From: Aquilaria yunnanensis
Lineage: Eukaryota > Streptophyta > Magnoliopsida > Malvales > Thymelaeaceae
Direction: 5' to 3'
NCBI GenBank assembly: GCA_039654915.1
Contig: CM077594.1
Coordinates: forward strand, 90,224,893 to 90,288,892
Length of the DNA: 64,000 nt
Positions 10,287 to 20,929 of this stretch are shown here, piece by piece. Each line of letters starts with the position of its first letter. Within the stretch, counting starts at the first letter, position 1. The notes below the pieces were generated by a model that was not told where the DNA came from, did not search any database, and saw only the letters and a list, made by a program, of their open reading frames with translations. A program made the position numbers and the translations under genes.

Positions 10287-12524
10287 CTATTGCTTCCATT
10301 TCTGTCTTGGCGAGATCTTCTTCTTTGCCTTTTTTTGGTGCCCTTGCCTCCATTGTTTGCGCGAGGTTGTTGCCGGAGCTTTTCGCGCTTTCATGAACAC
10401 CTTTCTTACCTCGGGTTGGTCTATGAACACCTCTGCATCTCCATCCTTGGTGGCGAATGTGATAGTGAAGTACCTCACATCAGGGCGAATATGCAGGTTC
10501 CCCATTGCCTGCCTTCCAAGGATGGCGTTGTATGAGGACGGGGCGTTCATGACGATGAATCTCGCCATTGTGGAGGCGTGCAACTCAGCTGCTCTGTTCA
10601 GCGAAGTCCCTTTTATCATCAGCAGGAGGTCGATCCATCCGAGGACGGGGACAGGCTTCAGTTCGCTGCCGGAGATGCCCAAGCTCGGCAGCAGGTGCGA
10701 GAATAGGACGTCAGCATTTGAGCCATCATCAAGCAATACTCTTTTGACGTCCCAGTTCCCTACTCTCGCCATAATCAGTAGCAGATCGTTGTGGGGGAAG
10801 GTGACGGTGGAGCCACCTTTGCGAGCCAGCTTTTTTGATGGACTTTGATACTCCATGACTGCAATTTCTCTGGCTTTCCGCTTTCTTTCCGAGGATGGGA
10901 GCCCCGTGGTGATGGTTTGGATAACCCCTGCTGGAGGTGGAGGCCGCTTTTTTGGACTTCTATTTCTCCGGTTGTCGGAGTCGTAGTCCTCGTCTTCGGC
11001 CCCTTCTTCCTCTATTTTTCTGTCTTTCGGGGATGGCATCCTCAGGTATTTCTGAAGTTGGCCGTTTTTTATCAGCGACTCTATGTACTTCTTCAGCTGG
11101 AAGCAGTCTTCGGTGTCATGACCGTGGTCGCGATGAAACTGGCAGAACTCCTTTGCATTCTTCTTATTATCGGCGGTCATGGCCCTTGGTCGCCGAATCT
11201 GCGTCCCTTGCCTTTCCAGCGCCATGAGAATGTTGGTCCGTAAAGTGCTCAATGGTGTGAAACTTTGAGGTTTCTTTCCTCGCATCCACCGAGGTCGTCC
11301 TGCGTATTCGGTAGGATGCCGAGCTTGTTGACTGGACTCTTCGGGGTGGTGGTGATCAGACTTCGGCGCAGCCATTCTTAGTTCTTCGGCGGTCATGTGC
11401 TGTTCTGATCTTCGGTAAAATTCTCCGAGGGTCTGCGGGGGGTCTTTTGAGAACTCGTAGAACAGCTGTAAGTCTCACCGAAGGCCTCGTGTCATGGCAA
11501 GGATGCGGATTTCGGCCCTGAAGTCTGGGACGCTCAGAGCTTCCCTGTTGAATCTTTCGACATAGTCTCGGATGGTTTCTCCATTCCCCTGCTCTATGTC
11601 GAACATCTGAACAAGCATCTTCGCCGTAGGTCGGCTCCCGATGAACTGCTGGGCGAAGGCTGTGGACAACTCCTGGAACTCTGTGATGGTTCCTGAAGGC
11701 AAGGAATTGTACCACGCCGTGGCTGGCCCTGTGAGGGTGACTTCGAAGCACTTGCACATGGTAGCGTCGTCAGCACCGTGTATTATCATGCTGCGTCTGT
11801 ACTTCGTCAAATGGGCCTGCGGATCAGTACGGCCATCATAAATCTCCAACCGAGGTATTCTGAAGTCACCTGGCATGGCTGCTTCAACAACGGCCTGAAT
11901 AAATGGCGAGCCATCTTCGCAGCCTGTTCCCGTGAGTCTGGCCCAAACGGGTTTTCTGGCCACTTGTTTCTCCACTTTGTCCAGCCGTGCTAGTATCCTC
12001 TCCATCAGCACTGTGGCGCTAGGGCCTTCTTCAGGGAATGGAGATCGCCGGCGCCTCTTCGGAGGGCGAGTTCGGCGCTGAGGGGACAAGGACCTCGGCT
12101 CAGGCGCCGAACTGCTTCGCTGTGAGACTCTCAGTCGCTTGGACCCGGTTTGTCCCACAGGCCGTTTCCCGAGGGCTATATTTTCTGTGGATGATTCTCC
12201 GCGAGGGTCTCCTCTCCCCGAACTGCGATGTGTGGACTTGGGGCTTTTCTCCCGAGGGCGTGTCGGTGGGGGGGGTCTCTGGGCCTGTGCTTGCTGTGGC
12301 CATCTTCGGCCGATCTGCTGGGTCATTTCAGACACGACCGAACGCTGAAAGTCTCTCAAGAAGCTCATGGTGATTACCAGAGAGCGGTCTCCCTCAGGCG
12401 CAGAAGTCCCTGGGAGTGTTTGCTCAGCAGCCGGTTGTATCTCAGGCGCGGACGGGGACTTCGGGAGCCCCTTGTCCTTAGAACGCCGAGTCTCAACGAC
12501 GGCGATCTCAGAGCGGGTTCCCAT
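10287..12524 (-). pseudogene. gag-protease of element B
   Basis: Reads in one frame from an ATG at 12524 to 10287 except for one TGA at 11475-11477. The N-terminus is basic and Pro-rich. The capsid part lies at about 11880-11480 ('DFRIPRLEIYDGRTDPQAHL', 'FEVTLTGPATAWYNSLPSG', 'ETIRDYVERFNREAL'). The zinc knuckle is 'CQFHRDHGHDTEDC' (about 11150-11110). The protease motif is 'LLDDGSNADVLF', a variant of D-S-G-S. The frame ends at 10287 and RT resumes in another frame. The ATG at 12524 lies inside the primer-binding site. If that start is not used, the next good Met is in 'MSFLRDFQ' near 12370. Confidence 0.85.
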
Positions 12525-12535
12525 AGACGGCGCCA
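12516..12535 (-). other. primer-binding site of element B
   Basis: On the - strand TGGCGCCGTCTATGGGAACC begins two bases after the 5' LTR (TTTGGCGCC...). It is of the Tat/Athila PBS type that starts TGGCGCCGT; by recollection this is complementary to a tRNA-Asp-like 3' end, which I did not verify. Confidence 0.85.
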
Positions 12536-12537
12536 AA

Positions 12538-13417
12538 TGATGGCCAGGGGCTTCATCGTTTATTGTCATGGTGACTGGTGGAGAGACTTCTGGGAGGAAG
12601 AACGCCTGGTGGAATGGACAGCCCGAAGGGGAGTGCCTGAAAACTCAGAAACAAAGGGTTACGAGGCCCCCCGGAGTGTTTTTCCGGGGGGGGAGCCTCC
12701 GACGCCCAAGTCAGTGGTGGCTGAGAAAAGGCAGAGGAAATAGCACAAAGGGCTGAAGGGTCTCGCCTGATAGCTTTCTCAGAGTGTGGGAGCCGTGTTT
12801 TGCCAACCAACCAGCCTCCTGCCAAGTATTAATTCCTGGTATTTAAAGGAGTGCCTAGCCCGTTCAGATCACGACACGTGTTCGGTCGGATGTTCCCTGA
12901 GTTTCTGAGCGTAGGAGACAGATAACTGGTAGTAAATTGTCCTGAGCCACGTGCTGAGATAGGCCATGATGTGATTCTGATGGCGTCCGTATATCAGAGC
13001 GCCTATTCAGGCGACTTTATGACGTCTGCGAAAGGACGTGTCAGAGGCTTCCTTAAATGCTTCCATAAATGCTCCTGCCGTACTCCCGAGGTCCCTGGGT
13101 GAGGTCGTCCTTTGGTACGGACAGAGCCTCTTCGGGAAACAAGCCCTCAGTTCTGGGGTTCCCAGTATCAGGGAGTTCCGCCTTCGGGGATATCATGTTC
13201 GGCTCGCTATGTCTGGTGCCGCTTTTCCGAAGGCGATGTGTTCACAACCTTGGGGGGCGAATAGTGTCCTCGGGGCTTCCTGGCGTGCCGGGCTCGGAGC
13301 TCTTCGGCTATCTCCCGAGGTGCCTGATCGCACCTTTTCTCGGGTAGCGCCAGCTTCTTCTGGCCATCATTGTGGCAGGGAGTTCGGCCAGATAGAGGCA
13401 ATAGCGTTTGGCTATCA
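12538..13417 (-). repeat. 5' LTR of element B
   Basis: 880 bp, same length as the copy at 2696-3575 with about 12 substitutions and no indel. On the - strand it starts TGATAGCC and ends GGCCATCA. Confidence 0.93.
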
Positions 13418-13422
13418 AATTC
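13418..13422. repeat. target-site duplication of element B (right copy)
   Basis: AATTC immediately after the CA end of the right LTR, matching 2691-2695. Confidence 0.9.
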
Positions 13423-16400
13423 CATATTAAATCATATGTTAAGTGGCTAACGATGGTTTTCGCGACTTCTATTGGAGACGCTACTATTTACATAGACCAG
13501 GTTTTTATGCGGCAAAGTTATGTAACCAGCCTGAAAGGACCGAAAGATGGTAATTAGGCCCGTGTGGATCAAAAAATGAGGAATGAACAATCCCACAACA
13601 ATAAGCTCGGAGTACCATTGTCTAAGGGTGTAAAAGAAGTGGAGCTAGACCATAGTAAAAACATAAAGATTGGTAAAGATCTCCCCCCTAAGGTAAAATT
13701 ATCATTTATTGATTTCTTGCGAACTAACATGGATGTTTTTGTATGGACCCGTAGTGACATGCCAAGAATAAATCTAAAAATTATCACTTATAAGTTGCAA
13801 GTTAGCCCATCCGTTTGACCAATCTAACAAAAGAAGTGAAACATAACGCTTGAGAAATGGGACTTCATAAGGGAAGAAGTTAAAAGAGTGATGAGGGTAG
13901 GCATCATTCGAGAAGTACGATACTTGAAATGGCTTGCTAATATGGTTTTGATAAAGAACAAAAATGGAGAATGGCACATGTCTGTCAACTACATGAACTT
14001 AAACAATGCTTAACCCAAAGATCCCTACTTGTTTTCATTCATAGACCAATTAGTTGATGTCACTATAGAATTTAAAACCCTATCACTTATGGATGCCTTT
14101 AACAGTTGTCATTAGATTCAGATAAATCCTACGGATGAAGAAAAAAGAACGTTCACCATAGGTGACGCTGTATATTGCTATAAATGATGCCTTTTAGTTT
14201 AAAGAATGTTGGAGCTACCTACTAGAGGTTCATGAACAAGATCTTCTTAGAGAAACTTGGCTGAAACATAGAGGCCTATATATATGACATGATTGTTAAA
14301 AGTAGGGCAATAGACCATCATTTAGATGACTTGTGAGATAGTTTTCAAAGAATGAGGCAATTTAATATGAGGCTAAATCCTCAAAAGTGTACTTTCAAAG
14401 TTAGAGCCAAGAAATTCTTAGGTTATATGGTTTCCAAAAAGGGGATCGATGCCAACCTGGCAAGATTAACACAATCATGATGATGTCTAATCCCCATAAT
14501 AAAAAGGATGTCCATAAGTTAACAGGATGGTTGACTGCCCTAGGCCAATTTGTTTCTTGATTTAGGGATCAATGTCAACCCTTATTTTGGAAACTCAAAA
14601 AAGAGGCAGCATTTGAATGGACTGAGGAGTGCCATGAGGCCTTTAAGAAAACTAAATTGTATCTATAGCAACTCCCGATACTAAAGCAGCCAAAAATTAA
14701 CGAGCCCCTCATCTTATACCTAGCCATAACTAAGGATTCTATTAGCGTCGTCCTTATTAGGGATAAGGGACTTGAGTAATGATCAGTCATTATATCAACT
14801 GGATGTTATAAGGAGCAGAGTCACGATACCCTATCTTATAAAAGATAGTTTTTGCCCTCGTAAGAGTGTTGAGAAAATTAAGGCCTTATTTCCAAACCTA
14901 TATGATCATTGTTTGAGCCGAGCTGGCCTTCTGAGTTGTTATTCAAAAACCTGACCAATCTTGGAGAATAGCTAAATGGTGCGTAGAGCTATGAGAGTTC
15001 GACATTCAGTACGAACCACAGAAGGCAATAAAGCCCCAGGCCTTGGCCAACTTTGTCGTAAAAATTACCCCAATAGAGGTAGCTGAAGAAAAACATTTAA
15101 ACAAGGCCCTGCCTTGGGAGATGTATGTTGATGGAGCATCAAGACCTAAGTACCAAGGTACCAGAGCCATACTACAAGGCCCCTTCGATATGGAAGCAAC
15201 ACTCATAATCAAATTTCAATTCCTAGTAACAAATAATGTGGCTAAAAATGAAGTAGTCTTAGTAGGAGTACAGATGGATGGTTGGGCAGATGTACAATGC
15301 CTAAAAATATATAGTGATTCCTAATTGATAATAAATCAAGTCATCAGAGTAGTAGGAGTCAAAGAACCAACTTTTTGTAAGTACTTGAACATGGCAAAGA
15401 ATTTAATGTATGTGTTTGACCTCATGCAGGTCCAGAAGGTTCTGAGGGCCCAGAATGTGAAAGCCAATGCCTTCTGAAAAGGCCGAGGAAAAGCCTTGAT
15501 GGAAGAACTTATGGAACCATGAATCCACCTACTAGAACACTAGATCTTCAAAGACAACTCTTTCTCAAACCTGGGACCTTAAGTGGGACACCTAAGAAAA
15601 AGAAGAAGACTAGCATGTAGTCAGGAAGGTTTGTCATCATAGGAAGAAAATTGTATAAGCAAGGGTTCAGTTCACCTCCATAATGATACTTAACCCCTCA
15701 AGAAAGGCAGGAAATGCTCCAGGAAATTGATTAAGGAGACTATGAAGGCCACATTGGTGCCGACTCTTTGGCCTATAAGACATTGTGACAATGATACATT
15801 TGGACAATGATTTGGGGAAATGCCAAAAGGCTCGTCCAAAGATATCACCCTTATCAACTTAATGCTCGAATACAAAGGTTGTCATCCTTTGGTGCTTCAT
15901 TGTTGGTTGATCCTTTGTCATTGGCTATGTGGGGCCTCGATTTGATAAGAACACTCCCTATGGCCCCTAGACAAATGAAGTATTGCATAATGGTTGTGGA
16001 CTACTTTATCAAATGGATGGAGGTGAAGCCTCTGGCATCAATCAAGGCCCCCAAAATCATAAAATTTTTGTGGAAAAACATAATTTGTCAATTTAGATGC
16101 TCCAAAGCCATTTTCACGAACAATGACAAGCAGTTTGACAACTAGCAAGTGCACCGATTTACGGAAACAAAGGGAATACACCTCTATGTCACACATGTAG
16201 CCCATCCACAATAAAATGGACAAGTTGAAGTCACCAAATATAACCATAAAGGAAGGCCTAAAACAAAGGCTGGGAGAGGCCAAAGAAAAGTAGGGCGAGA
16301 AATTGTTTAATGCCTTATGAAACTATAGAACAATGCCACGAAGGTCAACTAGAGAGAGTTCTTTTACCATGGCCTATGAAACGGATGCACTCATGCTCGT

Positions 16401-16810
16401 GGAAACCGTGCATTTGACCCTATGAGTTCAAGCATTCAACCCTAAAGGAAACAACAAAGCACTAGAAGGAAGATTGGATCTTCTAGAAGAATTAAGAAAA
16501 GATGACCATGGATCTTCTAGAAGAATTAAGAAAAAATGACCAAGTTATCATGAGAGCCTTCAGACAATGAGTTGTTATAACCCAGGGTAAGAAGGTCAAG
16601 GAGAAGGTCGATCAGGTTGGAGAAATAACCCTTGTTAAAGTAGAACTAACAAGAAGAAACCTAAGAAATGGGGGGCTGAGGCCTAATTGGGACAAACCTT
16701 TCTTAGTTAAGAATAGAATCAGGGATGGGGTCTTTGAATTAAAAGATTCCAAGAGTAGAATGATGTTTAAAACTTATCACTCAAATGATCTGTTACCCCA
16801 TTTTATCTAG
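13423..16810 (+). pseudogene. rest of element A pol: RT, RNase H, additional RNase H, integrase
   Basis: This continues the protease frame broken by element B. RT blocks include 'VFVWTRSDMPRIN' (13735), 'MSVNYMNLNNA' (13980) and a corrupted catalytic box near 14280 reading YIYD in place of Y-x-D-D. RNase H follows at about 14575-14900. The additional RNase H typical of Tat elements begins at about 15110 with 'PWEMYVDGASRPKYQG' and 'VTNNVAKNEVVLVG'. The integrase core lies at 15890-16260 ('LSLAMWGLDLIRTLPMAPRQM', 'NNDKQFDN', 'NGQVEV'). Stops and frameshifts are scattered throughout, so it is a dead copy. The order of domains supports the Tat assignment. Confidence 0.8.
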
Positions 16811-17607
16811 TAACGATTTGTTATCTATTTTTTTATGTGAAATAATGAAGGCATTTGTGCACTAGATTTGTTATTTTTTGACAAACCGATATACGAAGCC
16901 TATAAGCCCTTAAGAAATGAGTGAGGTCAACAAAATAAGACCTTAAAATAACCTTTGAAAAATAAAACATGAAGAGATGATCGAAGGCTAGCTAGTGAAA
17001 ACTGATCCTTAAGAATTATTCTAGGCTACTTTAAATTAAATGGTTATCAATAAGGCCGATCCTTGAATTGTGATCCAGTATTAAGGTTAAACAAAAGAAA
17101 TGAAAGAAAAATGCACATAGAATAAACATTCCATTAGTATGACTGTCAAAATCCTTTACAATAGTATTTTTTATTTACAAGCCTAACCTATGGACAACAC
17201 AGCTAATAGAAGAGCACAACTACTAAGAAGTTGAAGGATTTTCAAAGGGATACTGAAGGGGGAAGCACGAATCATATGAGGGCTTTGTGCCATGCTCCTG
17301 TAGAACAAAGGCACAAAGGCGAAGCAACTCAAAATTCATCTTCAATAAGGGCCTTATCAGTGTTTGTCACCAATGAGCTCTCGTTGTAAGGCACATTTCT
17401 AGCCTTCACCTACTTTGACAATGCATCAAAGTCTAAAACCAACTTTTGTGTAAGTGGATAGGAAGGATAAGTCCAAGTTTAGATGTACCCACTCAACTTG
17501 GAAGTGGCAAGAGAAGAAGCCCTTTTAAACTTATTGAAGGCTTCTTTTCCAAACCCCTTGTCTTGTTTTTGGATGGTCGAGACAAGCTCTTTCATGCGAG
17601 CATTAAG
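16811..17607 (-). pseudogene. spacer and C-terminal end of the element A antisense gene
   Basis: About 16811-17220 is an AT-rich spacer after integrase with no gene. From about 17607 down to 17240 the - strand translates, with stops, as 'LVSTIQKQDKGFGKEAFNKF' and 'LDFDAL'. It resembles the end of the element B antisense protein ('MSKVAFQDGFCLARH', 'FPDLDLSFL'). It was joined to 34704 onward before element C inserted. Confidence 0.5.
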
Positions 17608-17612
17608 CTTGG
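17608..17612. repeat. target-site duplication of element C (left copy)
   Basis: CTTGG before the TGTGGC start of the left LTR. The identical CTTGG follows the right LTR at 34699-34703. Confidence 0.9.
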
Positions 17613-17876
17613 TGTGGCAACGTGCGTGGTTTTCTGGAGTCGCCACCAATCAGTTTTCTTAGGACGATTGGTCACCTTAAAATTGGTCTGCGAGAGTTCG
17701 GGGATCGGGAGTACGGTTACGCTAAAACAATATTGTTATAGCGCCCAAAATTGGCACCTTAGTTGATTTTAATTTTTGTTTTACTTTGCTTTTAAATAAT
17801 TTTTAGTTAATTTAGAAATTTTGACTGAATTAGTCGAAATGTGGATTTTTAAGTTAATTTGTATAGAATTTTATAC

Positions 17877-18993
17877 TTCCGAACCATGGACTCTGCCGAG
17901 TCATTTGGACACGGAAGATTTGATTTCGAACCATGGACTCTGCCGAGTCACCCGGACACGGAATTTGATGAAATAATTTAATCCATATCGTAAATATGGA
18001 TTTTTATCTTTTTATTTAATTTATTTATTTTAAAAGGTTGATATTTTCCAAACCGTAGATCCTGCCGGATCATCCGATTATGGAAATTATTTTAATTTAT
18101 TGTTAATTATTTAATGAAATTAATTATTAGTATTATGAAAATTTTGAATTTTTAATAATTTTAAAAATTATAAAGTATTTTATTATTCTTTTATTCTTTT
18201 TTTGTTTATTCTTTTTATTTGATAAAAGTTAAGCCAAAAAAAGAAATTATTTAATCAAGGTTTTATTTATTTAATGAAGAAAACTAAAGATGTATATTTT
18301 AAAAATAAAAGTAAAGTCTTAATATTTTATTTATTTTATTTTTTTAAGAAAAGGTTAATCAAAAGTGATCATTTAATAAAAAAACTAAAAATTTATATGT
18401 ATATTTCAAAAATAAAAGAAAAATCTTAATATTTCTTTTATTCATTTTATTTGGTAAAAGGTTAGCCAAAAAGTAGTTATTTAATTATTTAATGAAATTT
18501 TATTTACTAAAGAAAACAAAGAGTTATATATTTAAAAAAAATCTAAGTGAAAGAAAAGTCTTGATATTCATAAATTTTTTTTTTTTATTCTTGATAAAAG
18601 ATTTTAAAGTAATTATGTAATTTATAAGTCTAAAATATTTAAGAGAAAATTTAATTTTTTTTTATTACCTTTATTTGAAATTATTTAGGTAAAATTTTTA
18701 TTTTGTTTAATAAAGGAAACAAAAAGTTATATCTTTTTATTATTTTAAGAGAAATAAGTAAAATATTACTGGATAAAAAAAATAAGTAAAATATTAGCCC
18801 AAAGTTTTTCAATCAAAAAGTAAAATATTACTGAATAAAAATAAATAAGTAAAATATTATCCCAAAGTTTTTTTTTATTTTTTAATAATAAAAGGAAAAT
18901 TTATTTATATACTTTATTTAAAAAAATGATTTATATACTTTATTTAAAATATTTTCCAAGCCATGGATCCTGGCGGATCATTTGGTCATGGAA
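17877..18993. repeat. four dispersed copies of a 40-bp hairpin motif in LTR C
   Basis: Copies at 17877-17916, 17925-17963, 18046-18085 and 18954-18993, with equivalents offset by about 13,932 in the other LTR (first at 31809). All read TTCC...CC.TGGA-stem-TGCC-stem-TCAT...GGAA. The central stem is GACTC/GAGTC in two copies and GATCC/GGATC in two, so both arms change together and pairing is kept. Confidence 0.75.
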
Positions 18994-19289
18994 TTTAATT
19001 TTTATTAAATTTTATTTAATTAATTATTAATAAAATCATAATTTTATTATTATTTTTCTTGAATTTTTTTAAATTTTAAATATCATTACTTTAAATATGT
19101 GTTTTAAAAAAAAAAATTGATTTGTATTTTTGGAATTATTTAATTATGTTTTTAATAAAAGGAAATAAAGGTTAACTTTTGATTACTTTAAAAGAAATAA
19201 AAATATGTTCCAAATAATAAAGGATGGGGGCTTTGTAAAAATTGAATTCTTGATTAGTCCTAATAAGTAAGCGGAATAAATGGTTAGTC

Positions 19290-19745
19290 CATAATAATAA
19301 AAGTTAGCGGTCAGTACAGTTAATTGTTAGTATAGCAAAAATTAAATGGTTAGTGATAACAATAATAATGAAAGTTAGTGGTTAGCACAGTTAATTGTTA
19401 GTATAGCAAAAATTAAATGGTTAGTGATAACAATAATAATGAAAGTTAGTGGTTAGCACAATTAATTGTTAGTATAACAAAAATAAAAGTTAGTGATAAC
19501 AATAATAATAAAAGTTAGTGGTTAGCACAATTAATTGTTAGTATAACAAAAATAAAAGTTAGTGAAGTTAGTTAGTTAGTAACAACAATAATAATAAAAG
19601 TTAGTGATGTTAGTTGAGTTAATTGTTAGTAACAATAAAAATAAAAGTTAGTAATGTTAGATCAATTAGTTGTTAATAGCAATAAATACAAAAGTTAGTA
19701 AAGTTAGATTAATCAATTGTTAAGAACAATAAAACAAAAGGTTAG
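19290..19745. repeat. AT-rich tandem repeats in LTR C
   Basis: Imperfect units around 'aaagttagtggttagcacaa' and 'ttaattgttagtataacaaa' repeat about seven times with a period near 65 bp. They are present equally in the right LTR at about 33222-33677. Confidence 0.75.
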
Positions 19746-20260
19746 TAATAATAACAATTAATAATGAATAAACAAGTAAAACAAGTTAGGATTTTAGTTT
19801 TCTGCAAGGATAAAAGAAAAGTTAGTAACTCAAATGAACAATAATGAAAAGATAGAGGATGAAAATAGAATTTTACCTATAGAAAGAAAATTTTGAATTT
19901 TCAGAAACGGGAAAACGCGACGGACGACCACGGCAGGGCTGGGGAGGAAGCGACGGGCGACGTGCAGGGGTGAGGCGGAGGAGAGGGGGTCAGGCGGTGG
20001 CCGGCGGCGATGCGACGGCGGGGAGGGGGGGCACGGCGAGGGACGCGGCGGCTGGAAGGAAGAAGAGGAAGGGGCAGCGAGAGAAACAGAAGAAAGAGAA
20101 AGGAAGAAGATGGTCTGATCGTAAGAAAACAAAGTTTGGGACTTTCTGGGCAGAGGGAGGATAAGCTAGGGAATAAGGCTGTAATTTTATCTTTTTTTTA
20201 AAACGGAGCTCTAAGCTTTCTCTGTATTTTTTTTCTGTGTTCAGCACAAAATTTGGAGGG

Positions 20261-20269
20261 CTATTTATA
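20261..20269 (-). promoter_or_regulatory. TATA box of element C LTR (3' copy)
   Basis: TATAAATAG on the - strand. The active counterpart in the 5' LTR is at 34194-34202. Transcription would start about 30 bp further left, giving a U3 of about 0.5 kb and an unusually long R-U5 of about 2.6 kb. Confidence 0.7.
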
Positions 20270-20751
20270 GAGGAAGTTTAGCTGAACTGTTGATGGATAA
20301 ATTAATAAAAAATTTCAAACTTATCTCTTAAATTGGTAAAATGACAATTTTAGTCCTTTACGTCTCTCAGCCTCTGGATAAGTTCCTGAAGCTTCTGATT
20401 TTGACAATTTTGTCGTTTTCTGTCAATTTGGGCCAGAAACGTCGGCAGGCTCAAAAATTCATGTGACAAACTACCAAATGCTCCTGGAACTTTCAGAATT
20501 TGTCAATTTTTCCCGAAACTTCTTAATTTTGTCATTTTTACCTCAAACTTTTAAATTTTGCCATTTTTTGGAGTTTTCTTTTTTTCTTTCAAATACACAC
20601 ATATATCATTTTAAATCAAATATTCACAAAACAAAAATGTATTTTAAGCTAATTTAAATTTTTAGTAATAATAATAACAATAAAAATAATAATTTTTTAT
20701 TTAATTTCTTTTAAAATTTTTTTTATGGTCGGACGAAATTGGGTGTCAACA

Positions 20752-20767
20752 GCTGCCCCCCTTTGCA
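20752..20767 (-). other. polypurine tract of element C
   Basis: On the - strand TGCAAAGGGGGGCAGC abuts the TGTTGACA start of the 3' LTR. Same design as the PPT of element B. Confidence 0.85.
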
Positions 20768-20862
20768 TGCTTCATGGGACATGATGTATGCAAAGTTAGT
20801 TACCAAATTTCGTCCGGCTTAGCTAGGCATTGAAAACCTTCTCGCCGCCTAAATCCTGAGGT

Positions 20863-20907
20863 TAAGGAACTCTCCTTAGAACCCCGGCGATAGGAGCTCT
20901 CCTATCG
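20863..20907. other. two short perfect hairpins before the minisatellite
   Basis: TAAGGA-ACTC-TCCTTA (20863-20878) and CGATAGGA-GCTC-TCCTATCG (20888-20907). A third of the same design, CTAAGGA-GCTT-TCCTTAG, lies at 22601-22618 on the other side of the array. Confidence 0.65.
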
Positions 20908-20929
20908 TTGAAGGAAAATTGATTGTTTC

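Larger units (their letters stand above)
2696..13417 (-). mobile_element. Element B: Tat-lineage Ty3/gypsy retrotransposon with an antisense gene
   Basis: A 10,722-bp element flanked by a perfect 5-bp duplication (AATTC). Its two 880-bp LTRs differ at about a dozen positions by eye (about 1.4%, mostly transitions), so insertion was recent compared with host element A. In - orientation the order is 5' LTR (12538-13417), PBS, gag, protease, RT, RNase H, damaged additional RNase H, integrase, minisatellite spacer, antisense gene (on +), PPT, 3' LTR (2696-3575). The presence of an additional RNase H and an antisense gene assigns it to the Tat group. Several stops and frameshifts in gag-pol mean this copy is not autonomous. 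Confidence 0.93.
17613..20751 (-). repeat. 3' LTR of element C
   Basis: 3139 bp. On the - strand it starts TGTTGACACCC and ends GCCACA. It is AT-rich apart from a GC-rich patch (19905-20060). It contains four hairpin motifs (17877-18993) and a tandem-repeat zone (19290-19745). An open frame of 100 codons on the - strand (20132-19830), Ser/Pro-rich, recurs in the other LTR with two residue changes and is probably not a gene. Confidence 0.93.
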
